DNA of 64,000 bases from Sphagnum compactum. Lineage: Eukaryota; Bryophyta; Sphagnopsida; Sphagnales. Each line of letters opens with the position of its first letter. Position 1 is the stretch's first letter. The notes below the pieces were generated by a model that was given only the letters and a program-made list of their open reading frames with translations, was not told the origin of the DNA and made no database searches. Below are positions 12,871 to 24,181 of this stretch, piece after piece. The position numbers were made by a program, and so were the translations under genes. Location: assembly GCA_965153455.1 (NCBI GenBank), contig OZ234495.1, forward strand, positions 2,542,001 to 2,606,000, written 5' to 3'.

Positions 12871-13445
12871 GTTGAGTGCAACACACAGTGACCTAAGAAT
12901 TTAAAAAACTCGAATTTCCCCCAACTTCAAAATCAGAGCGATCATGAATTCAGCTCTAATTTCGTCAGACAGAACGCGAGAAACCCAAGAAACTCGCTCG
13001 CTCGAGCGCACCCATTGAATTGCTGGAGAGTTCTATCTTGGGCGAACAAGAAAAAATTTGTTGGCAACGAAAGCAAGAAACAAACGAAGAGGATGTTGTT
13101 GGTGTACAAGGAAAAAGTTGCAGCAGCAAGTCGTGATGTCAGTGGAAAGGAAAGAGCGAGCTTTTGGCTCTGGATTGCATTGTTGTTGGTTTTCTTCCTC
13201 TTCTTCTTCTTCTTCTTCTTCTTCCGACGACGACGACGACGACGACGACGAAGGTGGAATTCAGTCGCGGACTGCTGCTGCGTTCATTGCACGGATTCGC
13301 GCGCGGATTTAGTGCAGCAGTCGCGGAGGTTCAGTGCACCCAGACAATGCACTGTGTTTTTTTTACCTCTTTTTTTTTCCCTAAATTTAGTAATGTAGCG
13401 GAATAAGTGAATTATTTTTTTTATTTTTTTATTTTTTCGAATTTC
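12871..13445. promoter_or_regulatory. Upstream region of the sulfate transporter
   Basis: GC-richer than the flanking spacer, and contains adjoining triplet runs: (TTC)n near 13195-13224 and (GAC)n near 13226-13252 on the plus strand. Plus-strand open frames here give only repeats of Phe, Arg, Asp or Ser and are rejected as genes. It is likely promoter and 5' leader of the minus-strand gene; no core element could be assigned. Confidence 0.5.
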
Positions 13446-13950
13446 AGATGTTGTGTCATTTGGCTAGCATTAAAATGGCGACAGGTTTTTAGAACCTGTG
13501 TAAAGCAGTTTCTTTACTTTACAACGTAAAATAAATAGTTTATTTTATTGAGGGGGGGAGGGGGAGGGGATTCGCCAAATTTCTTCCTTAAAAATATGAT
13601 TTCGAGCTATACAAAAGGCCTTTTCAGGGAAAAAATGACCCTAATTCGCCAGTTTTTGAAGAAAAATAAAATAAAAAATCACCAGATTTTTTATGATAAG
13701 TTCCAGTAGCTAGCCAATAATATAGAAGGATTCTGGTGTTTTTTTTTTCTTTTTCATATATAATAATATGTAGCCAAATCTGGCTCAATTGTCTTATGGA
13801 TGATCACCACTTCAGCTACATCACAGAATTGAAGGAAAAAACAAAACCTGGTCTAAAGTTGAATAGCCAGTAAGTTATTTATTTGTTTTTAAAAGTTTTA
13901 AAACTACTACCAAACTAAAAGCAGAGTCTCAATGTGGCAAAAAAGAAATA
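13446..13950 (+). repeat. Dispersed repeat, plus-strand copy
   Basis: Two blocks match the reverse complement of 41920-42085. One is around GGCTAGCAT..AAATGGC.ACAGGTTTT..AGAACCTGT; the other around CTACCAAACTAAAA.CAGAGTC. The spacing differs, so the copies have diverged by insertion or deletion. The class is unknown. The AACCTGT/ACAGGTT pair makes a short hairpin. Confidence 0.6.
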
Positions 13951-14235
13951 CAAATTTTTTTCCCTCAAAATGTGAATATTTATTTCACCGAAAAAACAAG
14001 AATGTTGTGACAGAGTATTCCCTGTTTACTTTTTTATTTCTCATTTTTGGCCAAATTCTGAACGGGAAAAACCTTAAGTGAAAAGTGGTGATGATCATCC
14101 ATAAGACAGTTTGGCCAAATTTGGTTATAAATAGGGCAAACATGGCAAAGTTTTTGTTTTTGCTTTTTTGCCTTTTTGTGATGTAGTGGAACTTGGAAGT
14201 GGTGATGATAGGATAGTTTAGCCAAATTTGGTTGG
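13770..14235. repeat. Inverted and direct repeat cluster
   Basis: The block at about 13772-13825 (GCCAAATCTGGCTC to TGATCACCACTTC) reappears inverted at about 14080-14125 and again, weaker, at about 14178-14235. It lies in AT-rich DNA with no gene and is possibly the remnant of a foldback element. Confidence 0.5.
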
Positions 14236-15589
14236 TTATAAACAAGATATGAAATTTTTAAAAAAGGTTTAAGCATCCTTGACATTTTTGGCTACATGTT
14301 AAAGACCCAGTAGAAAAAACTTGTGGTTTAAATCTAAAAGTCAATTTTATTTATTTTTGGCTATAAATCTGATCACTATAAAGCCAATAAAACATTTTTT
14401 AGCCATTTTGAAAAAAAGTCACCAACCTGTTAAATTTAGCTTGAAAAGGAACCATGCTCAAACAGTTTTCGAAGGATTAAGGAATTATAGTTTTTTTTGG
14501 GGGGGGGAAACAACTTTTTGCATTTTTTGACCTAATAAATATGATTCCTACACATTCAAATGATTTGTGTGAAAAAAAATGGCCCTCATTCACCAAGTTT
14601 CATTCACCTTTTTTGATGAATTCAATTCAAATGAAACAAATGATGATATAATTTTCATTTTGATTTATGCATTTAAAAAATAGACCTCTTTGTGAAGTGT
14701 CATTTATTTTAGAAATTTTTTCACCTTTATGAAAAATTCTTTGAAATAAAATGTGAAAAATGAATTGAATATCTCAATCCCGTATTCATATTATTTTTAA
14801 AAATTTATATTTGAATTTATTATGAAAAGGAGGTTAACATTTTGCCACATTTAACAAAACATGTTATTAAGTTGTAATAACATCTGATGCAACAACCATG
14901 TATTTTGATGAAGTAACATTTTGAACTCCAACATCTAATGAAACAAATGTCAATTTTAATGATTCAACATGTTTCTAAATTGCAACAATTATACATTTTG
15001 ATTTTTTTCCCCTAATTTGTTGTAAACAACATTTATTCCCACTAATCATGTCACAAATCCTACATTCATAAAATACAAAAAACTTAAAAAATTTAATTGA
15101 AATTCAAAAAATTGTTAAAACCTTCAAAAATAAAATGCTTATAACCTTTTTCTTCCTATAACTGAAAATTAAAAAAAAAGAAAAAAGAAGAAGAAAAAAA
15201 AATAATCTCCTTTTAAAATTTAAAAAAAAAAGAAAAATAATCATCTTAAATTAGATTTTTTTCTTTTTTTCATATATATATATATTTCTTCTAGAATTTT
15301 TGAAAATAGGAAAAAAAACAAACTTATTTTACTAAAATTTTAAAAAAGAAATTAGTAAACCCGAAAAAAAAATCTTTTTTTAAATAAAAAAGGAAAACAT
15401 ATGAACATAAAAAAAGTGAAAAGGGAAAAAAATTAGAAATATTATTCGTTTCTAATTCCCAATGTTGATGAACATGTTAACATTCATCAAAAGGATGAAT
15501 AATATTCACATCTTTACAGTAATTAGGTTAGGTTGAATAGTAACGGCTAGGGTTTAGAAATGGAGGCTACTTAGGGTTTGGCGGTGGCT
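14236..15589. other. Very AT-rich spacer before the Copia element
   Basis: Long A and T runs with no credible coding frame. The last 60 or so bases contain TTAGGG- and TTTAGGG-like units that merge with the left LTR, so the exact LTR start is unclear. Confidence 0.5.
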
Positions 15590-15878
15590 AAGGTTAGGGT
15601 TTAGTGGCAGCTAGGGTTAGGCAGCGGCTAGGTTAGGGTTAAGTGGTAGTTATTTTAGGGTTAGGAGATAGTATATAATGGAGTGGTTTTGAGTAGTCTT
15701 TCATTCTCTCCTTTCATGGTTTTGAGTGCACATAGAACCTTTAAGCCTTGTCAGTTGTTGCAAGCTATAGTTTTGTGATTGTAGCATTTGAAGTATACAA
15801 CCTTTGTAATATTTTTGTTAGTTAATACAATTGTTCCATTTCATGAACCTTGAATCTTTCATTTCTTATTTATTTTCA
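15590..15878 (+). repeat. Copia left LTR
   Basis: Matches 18940-19223 from about GTTTAGTG through TATATAATGG to the ending TTTTCA. A TATATAA promoter-like motif sits near 15670. The 5' part carries imperfect TTAGGG units, expanded compared with the right LTR. Confidence 0.85.
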
Positions 15879-16169
15879 AGTTATTTCCAATAGGTTATGG
15901 GCTCACACCAAACAATAAAAAAAACATTGTGTTAGACAATAAGTACTGAAGGGTTTTGAGTATGTATTGCATAGAAAAAAGGAGAGAATCTTTTTGAGAG
16001 AAGGCTTTTAGTTTGTAAAGTGAGTGGGAGTCCATTTCCAAGTGGTGGTATACAAGGAACTTGCAACTTTTCCAAGTGAGTGGGAGGTGTGGAAGAGACT
16101 TTTTCAAAGTGTTGTAAGTTCTCAAGTGTGGAAGAATGTTTTTCAAATCCTTAAGTTTCAAGTTTCAAG

Positions 16170-16330
16170 TTCAAAGCGTGTGGAAGAAACTTCTTCAAAT
16201 TGTTAAGAGTTTCAACGTTGAAGTTTGAAAAAATGTGTAGAAGAGAGTTCTTCGAATTGTTGAAAGTTTCAACGTTAAAGTTTGAGGTGTGTGCAAAAGA
16301 GGTTTTCAAATTGCTAAAAGTTTCAAGTTT
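16170..16330 (+). repeat. Short tandem repeat in the Copia leader, about 57-bp period
   Basis: Nearly three copies built from AAGAGAGTTCTTC.AATTG, AAAGTTTCAACGTT and AAGTTTGA blocks. They precede the gag ATG, so they lie in the untranslated leader. Confidence 0.7.
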
Positions 16331-16581
16331 CAAGTGTATCAAAGAAAGTTCTTTGCCAATGTTACAAGTTTCAAGTCAAATTTTAAGTTTGTACAAAAAA
16401 GTTTTTTAAGTGTTTGAAGGTTTTTTGGAAAGGTTTTATTTTGTGACATATAACAATTGAGTGGGAGAGATTTGAAGTGAGGTTTTCAAACATTAGCAAG
16501 TTTTCAACTTCAAATTTTCCCACTTGTAATTCATTTGAATAAAAAGACAAAGTGTTTATTTTAGCATTTGTGTTCAACAAA

Positions 16582-17270
16582 ATGTCATTTTTTCAAATGG
16601 AGTCTTTGAAAATCATGGAAAAGTTTGATGGTGGCAACTTTCACCTTTGGAAATTCAAGATGCGCATGATGCTTTCTAAGCATGGGCTTTGGAAGTTTGC
16701 TGATGGGAATGCAATAATTCTCGATGATGAACATGAAATGATGAATAATGAAAAGGCGACCAAGGAATTTGCATTACTTTGTGAACATCTCACGGATGCA
16801 CAACTTGCACACATTCAATATTGCGAAAATGTCAAAAGCGCTTAGGAGACATTTTGTGGTGTCTACGAAGATAAAACTATTAGAAACAAGTTGTTTTTTC
16901 GAAGGAAGTTATTCACCATCAAAATGCAAGAAGGGGAAGACTTATTTACGCACATCAACATGGTGAAGGTGCTTGCGAATCAATTACGTTCCATTGAGGT
17001 GAAGATTGAAGATGAAAATTGTGCACATGGTATTTCTCATGAGCCTTCCCCCATCTTTTGATAACTTGGTCACGAGTTTAGAGTCCATGTGCACCAAGGA
17101 TGTTGACCTCCAATTCATTATTGTTCGATTGCTTCATGAAGTTTTCAAAAGAAAAGAAAGTGAAAGTACGAAAAATGCCGCATTGTTTAACAAAATCATA
17201 AGACAAATGAAAAGCTTTGTTTTTATTGCAAAAAACCCAGACACTTTGTGAGGAATTGTTTAAATGAACC
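16582..17270 (+). pseudogene. Copia gag remnant with CCHC zinc knuckle
   Basis: Begins MSFFQMESLKIMEKFDGGNF and continues with LWKFKMRMMLSKHGLWKF, typical of Copia gag. Frameshifts follow near 16845 and 17000. A CFYCKKPRHFVRNC zinc knuckle (CX2CX4HX4C) is readable near 17217-17260 in another frame. It packages element RNA in intact relatives; here it is broken. Confidence 0.85.
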
Positions 17271-17384
17271 ATAACAAGATGGAAGAAGAAAAAGACCCCA
17301 AAGACAACGTAAAGAGTGGGTTCGTGATTGGTGGGTCGCCACCAAAGAGGTGGAACATGCCACCGTAGTTTTTTTTGGAAGAAC

Positions 17385-18925
17385 CTCAAATCATGGAAGA
17401 GGCGTTGAAAGGCGAAGATGCAAAGAAGTGGGAGATGCCATGCAAGAAGAAAACGATTTTCTTGTTGTCAACAACATTTGGTCCTTGATGCCATTCCCTA
17501 ACGGTACAAAGCCCATTCTTGTAAATGGGTGTTTAAAATCAAACATGGGGTCGATGGTGAAGTCGAACGTTACAAGGCCAAACTTGTGATAAAAGGTTTC
17601 ACCCAAACATTTGGAGTCGATTACAACAAACCTTTTGCACCCGTTGCAAAGTTTGTGTCAATTCATTGTATTTTTACACTAACAGCCATTGAAGACATGG
17701 AGATTCATCAAATGGATGTCAAAATCGCATTTTTCAATGGTGACATTAAAGAGGAGATCTACATGGAACAACTCGAAGAATTCACATAAGAAGGGGAACA
17801 TCTTGTGTGTAAGCTTCATAAGTCATTATACGGGTTGAAATAATCTCCAAGGGCTTAGAACCAAAAGTTAGCTGTTTTCTTGAAAAACATCGAGTTTTTG
17901 AAGAGTGATGCGAACTTTAGCGTGTACGTTGCACAAGTCAAAGATGTCAAATTTTTCATTGTCATTTATGTCAATGATTTCATCTTGATGTGTAATAATA
18001 AGGACAACTTTTACAAGTGAAGGAAGAACTTTTTCGAAAGTTCAAAATGAAAGATCTTGACAATTTGCATTTCTTCCTGGGCATAGAAGTTGAAAGGGAT
18101 CGTGCACAGTGTCTTTTTTACATCAACCAAATTGAATATCTCAAAGAGATGCTCAAATGCTTTTGCATGGAAGATTACAAAGATACTAGAGTGCCATTTA
18201 ATCCCAAGACAAAGTTGAAAAAGAATGTGAACAAGGATGATGAAATGGTGAAGATTCTTTATCAACAAGCCGTTGGATCCTTGATGTATGCCATGTTATG
18301 TACTCGGTCAGATTTGGCATACCCAATAAGTGTGATGAATCAACACATGGTTAATCTAAGGCTAAAACATTAGATTAAAGTCAAGTGCATTTTTCAATAT
18401 TTGCAAGGCACTTTGTATTTCAAATTACGTTTCGAAGGATTACCACCTCAAGATTTGGTTGGATATTGTGTTGTAGATTGGGCAGGTGATCTTGAGGATA
18501 GAAGATCCACCATAGGGTTTGTATTCATGATGGGAGGCGGAGCCATTTCTTAGAGTAACAAATGACAACCGATAGTTGCTTTGCTAACGATCGAATAGTG
18601 GAATACATGGCAAGTACGCGAGCTATCAAAAAAACCATATGGATGACAAAGCTCATGAAGGAATTAGGATACATGAAAGAGAAGAAAACGATGGTGATTT
18701 GATGTAACAACCAAGCTACAATATTATTGATAAAAAGTCTCACACAACATGTTTGAACAAAACACATTGATGCATAACATCACTTTGTTCAAGAACGAGT
18801 TGAAAATGACGAAGTTATGTTCAAACATTGTTTAACGAAAGACATGGTGGCAGATGTGCTTACCAAGGCATTATCAAAAAGAATAACATAACAAATTGAT
18901 AATCATGTTTGGATTAAAAACTTCA
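17385..18925 (+). pseudogene. Copia reverse transcriptase / RNase H remnant
   Basis: Readable pieces are FKIKHGVDGEVERYKAKLVI, FGVDYNKPFAPVAKF, MEIHQMDVKIAFFNGDIKEE, a YVND version of the YVDD catalytic box near 17965, NLHFFLGIEVERDR and DWAGDLEDRRSTIGFVF (RNase H). Several in-frame stops and frame changes separate them. No protease or integrase sequence lies before it. Confidence 0.88.
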
Positions 18926-18939
18926 TAAAGTGAGAGGAT

Positions 18940-19223
18940 TAGAGTTTAGTGATGGCTAAGGTTAGGTGACGATTAGGTTAAGGTTAAGTGACGATTATTT
19001 TAAGGTTAGGAGATAATATATAATGGAATGGTTTTGAGTAGTCTTTCATTTTCTCCTTTCATGGTTTTGAACGCACATAAAACTTTCAACTCTTGTTAAT
19101 TGTTGCAAACCATAATTTTGTGATTGTAACATTTGAAGCATACAACCTTTGTAATCTTTTTGTTAGTTAATACAATTGTTCCATTTCATGAACCTTGAAT
19201 CTTTCATTTCTTGCTTGTTTTCA
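18940..19223 (+). repeat. Copia right LTR
   Basis: Diverged copy of the left LTR, ending TTTTCA at 19223. A purine-rich AAAGTGAGAGG just upstream is a candidate polypurine tract. Divergence from the left copy is visible throughout, suggesting an old insertion. Confidence 0.85.
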
Positions 19224-20531
19224 ATAAAAAAAATTCTCTTCTTAAAAAAAACAAAGAGATACAAAAAAAAAATTACAATAAACTTCTTCTTTAAAAAATT
19301 ATAAAAAGAAAAAAGAAAAAATGAACAAACTGAACCAAAAAAAAAGAAATTCTTGTGGAAAAATAAAAATATATAGAAAAAGGAAACAAGAAATATACTT
19401 CTTTTGGAATTGTAAATTTTTAAAAAAAACAAAAAATTGTTTTCTTCTACTAATGATTTTTTTTCCGCATCTTGTTTTCTTTTCCTTTTTAAATTATTTC
19501 TCTTTCATTTCCATTTTCTTTTTGTTTCTACTTTTCTTTTGAACACCAAAACAATCCAAAAAAACAAGGAAAGGGTCGAGGTGTACCAAATGTAGATCGT
19601 AGTCACATGTTGCAACTATGCGATGGTGACAAGCATACAATGTGGCCAATTTTAGGTTGCACTGCACAAGTGTAAAATTGAAAACTTAAAAAAAAATTAC
19701 ATAATACAATAATGTGAATTGTATTGCACACATGATTTTTAAAAATTAAAAATTAGGAGCACCAAGGAGCTCAACTATAAAGCTCTATGCAACAAAACAA
19801 CATTACACAAGCTTTTCTAAAAACAACAAAAAACAACAACAATGAGATAGTTGCCATCAAGCTTCTTTAAAAAACAACAAATGAAGCTTGGAGTTGTAAC
19901 TTATCATTGTCAAGTATCTTTAGAAAATAAAAGAAAATAGAAATGAAGTTCACCTAAGTTGGCAAAGGCATGTTGTAGGAGGCAAAGGCAAAATGAAAGG
20001 TGATGGTATGGTTGGGAGTGGTAAATCAATTTAGGTTTAGTAGGTAGGAAGGGTCAATAGGTAGGAAAGAGGCCAATAGGTCATTAAGAAGATGGGAGAA
20101 AAGGAAAAAAAAGAAATTATTTTCCTAAATCCACCAAGCATTCAATTGGGTTTTTCCCAATTGATGCACTACTGAGTGCTAGCTCACTCTAGCCCTCAAA
20201 GGAAGGCTTATGAGGGATTTCCAACTGTACCAAGAGTGTGACACGAGGCACCATGATTTGGGAGATCCAAACATGACAAGCAAACGAAACAAAGCAAACA
20301 ACCTCACTTCCTTCTTAGATAGATTACTTTATTGGATAGATATGTTGAAGCTGCCCTTCTACCATGGTGGTGTAAAAAAATGCACCCATAGAGTGTCATA
20401 AAACTGTTGTACTTACCATCAATTAAGAGTCATCATAAGACTAAAAAGTAAATCCTACCTGCAACCTTCTATAATTTTGAAAAAGTAATTATTGACTGCC
20501 TAAAAGAAGACATGTCAAGGCACAGCCAAGA
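19224..20531. other. AT-rich intergenic DNA, no gene seen
   Basis: Poly-A and poly-T rich, with a GGTAGGAA..GGTCAATAGGT short repeat around 20035-20085. No coding support. Confidence 0.5.
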
Positions 20532-20664
20532 TAGATTGCAACAAACCCAATTCAAGTTCCAGTTTCAGCAAGAGACAAACAGTCCAGTTTTGTACCAGGA
20601 ATGGTAGGGCCCAGAGAGATTGCAACAAACCCAATTCAAGTTCCAGTTTCAGCAAGAGACAAAA
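20532..20664 (+). repeat. Two-copy direct repeat
   Basis: About 46 bases, starting GATTGCAACAAACCC and ending AGCAAGAGACAAA, occur twice roughly 86 bases apart with almost no difference. This suggests a recent local duplication. Confidence 0.8.
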
Positions 20665-21017
20665 GGTTTTAACTGGTTTTAGGCCAATGATTCAAATTTC
20701 AGGCATATATCTTACTAATTGATTCATTAAAACTAACACCAACAGCCCAGCAAAAAAAAACTGGAGCCAGCAGATAGCTGCCTTGTCCTGCCTAGGAAAA
20801 AAGGCTGCAATAGTGCCTAAATAGGATACAAAATCTGTTTCAAGTCCAGTTTCAGCACGAGCCCTCATACAACCGGAACCAAAACTGGCTTGAGAAATGG
20901 ATGCACAAAATATACCTGCAACTTTCTAGTTTCAAATTGCTTTCAGACACAATTACATCTCCTTGGTTTACACATTAAAGGCAACCATTATGTGTTCAGG
21001 CCACATACCTATTGAAA

Positions 21018-21230
21018 ACCATAAACCTAAAAACCTAAGGAGAACCACAGCTATCAAGAGCTGGAGGCTTTGATTTTTTGTCTTCAAAATGCAGACTTTC
21101 TCACTCAGAGTAAGCATTGCTAAACCCTAAACCTAGAAACCTAAGAGAACCACAACTATTAAGAGCCAAAGACATCAATGATTTGTTGTGGAAATGCATA
21201 ATTTTCACTCTTGCAAAAAACTCCTGCCAA
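21018..21230 (+). repeat. Two-copy tandem repeat, about 105-bp period
   Basis: Copies share TAAACCTA.AAACCTAAG.GAGAACCACA.CTAT.AAGAGC and a 3' TTTTCAC/TTCTCACT block. They border the broken EMC10 copy. Confidence 0.65.
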
Positions 21231-21354
21231 AGTGATGTAAATATGTACAACTTCAAGTATCGCATCAAATTTAGGGCCATATTCTTACTCAATGCCTGAA
21301 GGGTCTGTTTATGAACATTTGGCAATTTGCATCAGATGATGTCCCTCCTACATT

Positions 21355-22290
21355 TGGCAACACTTTTGCTAGATGTGTCTCAGTTTCTCAAGGCACCACT
21401 TGCAGAAGCAGCTCCTCCTTGATCACCCATTCAGCTTGTTGGTTCATCTGGCAAGTTCAACAATTGATGAGATAGCATTGATCAAAATGACGCCAAATGG
21501 ACCATGTGTACATCCACTGCATCAACACACTGTCCTTAACAACTGACATCAGCAACTCATTCTGAAGCAAAATTGCATGCAGATGGAATTGAGAAATTAT
21601 GAGCAACAGGAACTGATACAAATCAGTCTCAAGAGGCAAAGAGCAATGATGATAAGAGATGGAGAAAAAGACCATATGTATATATCTATGAGATTGGCAG
21701 AGAAATCTCCACAAGAACACTGACAACTGAGGAGTGAAGGTAACATGAGAATGAGTGCAGTCATAACCTTGTGAGAGTCACTCACAAAGTGCCCAACCAT
21801 CACCTACATCATGAATGGCAATGACCATCTGCCATGGCTATCCACTAACTTCATCAGCTCCCAACAGTAGGTATAGATAGGATGTACTAATCCACCCAAA
21901 ATTCATGCACAGCATTACACAATCTGCGTCCTGAGTTTCACGAGCTGAGAGATCATAAACTGTAATAAGAGAGAGATAAGCATCACTGATATCAAGGTCA
22001 CAGACTGCAGACAACATGCATGGTATGCACTCCACAACTGTGAAATCATCATCCTAGGATAACTGTCCAAATAGTAGTCCAAAGCAAACAGGAGATGTAA
22101 CTGTGCCTTCTAACGAAATTTCAAAACATTGGCAGACATAACACATGGCACAAATTGGACAAAGAGAAGAAAAACATACATGTCCTTTCAGAGAACTTTG
22201 TGGGCACATCATCCTCCCCAGTTATAAGCTTCTCCCTGTCCAACGACAACAACAACAAAAAGTGTCTCCTTCAACATAGCTACCAGCCTG
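21355..22290 (-). pseudogene. Broken partial copy of the EMC10 gene 3' end
   Basis: Minus-strand sequence at about 21355-21512 matches the last EMC10 exon (54122-54277), including the ..GATGCAG|TGGATGTAC splice acceptor. Sequence at about 22196-22285 matches the preceding exon, including GAGAAGCTT.TAACTGGGGA. Reading these needs several frame changes, and a stop interrupts the Pro-Asp-Glu-Pro tail. The intron between them holds a copy of the dispersed repeat that is absent from the matching intron at 54.3-54.6 kb. The retained intron shows it came from DNA duplication, not from a spliced transcript. Confidence 0.82.
21640..21970 (-). repeat. Dispersed roughly 300-bp repeat, copy 1
   Basis: Matches 25150-25420 (opposite strand) and 55430-55745 (same strand). 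Shared blocks, read on the minus strand, include CAGATTTTGGGTG-like, TTCATGATG.AGGTGATG, ACTTTGTGAG and GTTATGACTGCAC. No coding capacity; the class is unknown. This copy lies in the broken EMC10 intron. Confidence 0.72.
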
Positions 22291-22746
22291 CACACTTGTT
22301 TCATAAATCCTGCACCATCAACTGGTGTCCTCATCTGTGAACACACATGGAACCTAAACTTTATCCCCTGCATACAGAAGACTCCTTAACTAACACTGAA
22401 GATCTGCAAGCTCTTCTTTGTCAAAAATCTTGAACAGATTAGCAAAGCACAGCTTGTGGATTTGTATTAGGCTTAAACCCTGAGCCTCAATACCTGCAAA
22501 ATTCCTCCAGGAGACTAAATCCAAACACTGCTCAGCATTGAAGCAAGAGCAGAAACCACAATCGAAACCTTTGTGAAGACATCGTGACTTCCAGGATTCA
22601 TAACCATAATTCTCGATTCAGCAAGAATCAAATTCCATCATATCTGATATGGGCCTGACATTGTCATGCTTGCAGCTAAACCCTGCAGCACAAACCCTAG
22701 AGCCAGATGCACACACCAAGGAGTAATCAAAAAATACCTGGGAGGT
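22291..22746. other. Spacer between broken EMC10 copy and PRAI gene
   Basis: Matches to EMC10 fade after about 22330. It includes the 3' side of the isomerase gene. No further gene is supported. Confidence 0.45.
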
Positions 22747-23903
22747 TCAATGAACAATTTGCTGATGAGGAAGATTAGTCAAACTGCTGTTGTGTACGGC
22801 GTCCATGAATGCTTGTATCAGTGCAGGATCCTTGCGAATCCCATCTGCACCAGCGATGCCACTGGACACATCTACAGCACTTGGTCTGACAAGAGAGACT
22901 GCAACTCCCACATTCTGTGGTGTCAGTCCTCCTGCCAGAAGCCATCCTTCTTTGCTGCACTTTGCTGGAGCTTGAAAATTGCTCCACTCAAATTTCTCCC
23001 CACTGCATGCATTGTGCAAAACCCAAAGGCATGAAAAGAAAGAACTGGAACAACTCAACAAGCCCATAAAATGCTTCATAACTTGAAGCTCTGGATCTCT
23101 GAACAGGAGTGAATCAAAGAAAGCTTCTTTCCTTACCTTCCACCTTGCATGCTGTCAACCAACAGCCAGTCTACAATCCGCTGGTCGTGGTTGCTCTTGT
23201 CTTCAGGGAAGGGAGTCTGGATCACTCCATTCTTGTTGGCATGTACAACATAGATAAGCTTCAATGTCTCAGGCAATCCTTGCATCCAAGCTGATCTTGC
23301 ACCATCTCCATGAAGCTGCAATCCAACTCTAGACATCAGTCTCCTTACCACAAAACCAGCAAACCTTTCATGGACGGATGCTTTGTCCGTGCCAAGCTTC
23401 TGTAGAAGATTGTCGGAGCTCTTGGTTTTGCAATGGATCTCAAGTACCTGAGCGATGCCTAGGCCGGCAGCGATGCACATATCTTCGATCTCCGCAGCAT
23501 TCTCATCGACAAAGACTCCGACAGGTTCCGCTCCACCCTCTCTTGCAGCAGCTGCGATCTCCCGCGCAAGGCTCAAACACACGGATCTCTTGGACTTCGG
23601 CCACACAATCATGCCTACATAGTTGGCTCCAGCTTTTGCCGCCATAGCCGCATCCTCAGGACTGGTGATCCCGCACATCTTCACCAGCGGCGGCGTGCCA
23701 AGCTTCACAAGTCTCACATCCCCCTCAGAAGCTTCGATCTGCAAACAAGAAACCATTCTCCTGGAGTTCTGCACACTTGTTTGTCTTGCAGTTTCCATCG
23801 GCAACAGAAGCTTGCTGCGCATGCTCCTTGAGCCTAAAAGAGATGGCGCCGCCGTACATGGAGCTCCAGCCCGCGGCTGACCTCCGGATACCTGCAACAA
23901 CAT
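22747..23903 (-). CDS. PAI: Phosphoribosylanthranilate isomerase, plastid form (2 exons)
   Basis: Third enzyme of tryptophan synthesis, isomerising N-(5-phosphoribosyl)anthranilate in the plastid. Exons are 23137-23903 and 22747-23002, giving 340 residues from the first in-frame ATG. The TIM-barrel marks are clear: KMCGIT with the catalytic Cys, NYVGMIVWPKSKRSV, PVGVFVDENA, LQLHGDGAR, DWLLVDSMQGGSGEKFEW with the catalytic Asp, WLLAGGLTPQNV and AVDVSSGIAGADGIRKD. About 60 Ser/Arg-rich residues before KMCGIT fit a transit peptide. A possible in-frame intron (23739-23891, 51 codons, GT..TTGTTTGCAG) lies inside that leader, so the mature start is uncertain. It is divergent from the lumen-protein gene across 278 bases. 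Confidence 0.93.
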
Positions 23904-24181
23904 TGCGACTCCTGGAGATGGAGACCTAAGCCGCTGCAGCAACAGGAGCAGAAGCAGGCGGAGCTTTGCTCGAGAAATCCTCGAGCAAATCCTGTTTGAC
24001 TATCTGATGACGAAACTGCGGAGCTTTTTGCAGGAATTCTGCAACCCTAAAAGCAATCGCGAAGAGCGTCGTAGTGCGTCTGAGGTTGGGATCATCGCGT
24101 TTGCTCGTTGCTGGACTCAGAAAGCTCCAGCACACGCGCACCGATTTTTCTCGTCCCGTTGTTTTCTGCACAGCAGAAGAC
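23904..24181. promoter_or_regulatory. Bidirectional promoter between PRAI and lumen-protein genes
   Basis: Only 278 bases separate the two divergent start codons, so both 5' leaders and core promoters must lie here, or overlap the genes. No TATA box is obvious. Open frames that cross it on both strands are treated as chance. Confidence 0.65.

Larger units (their letters stand above)
15590..19223 (+). mobile_element. Decayed, internally deleted Ty1/Copia retrotransposon
   Basis: Two diverged LTRs flank gag and pol remnants. After the left LTR, GGTTATGGGCTC near 15895 resembles a degenerate initiator-tRNA primer site. The order is gag, CCHC knuckle, then at once reverse transcriptase and RNase H. 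Only about 130 bases separate the knuckle from RT sequence, so protease and integrase are missing. Stops and frameshifts are frequent, so the element cannot move unaided. No clear target-site duplication was found; ends are approximate. Confidence 0.9.

Noticed and set aside
13015-13406. Overlapping plus-strand open frames rich in Phe, Arg, Asp or Ser
   Set aside because: They are the three readings of the TTC and GAC triplet runs upstream of the sulfate transporter and have no family signal.
16024-16580. Small genes on either strand before Copia gag
   Set aside because: They are readings of the short tandem repeat in the element leader.
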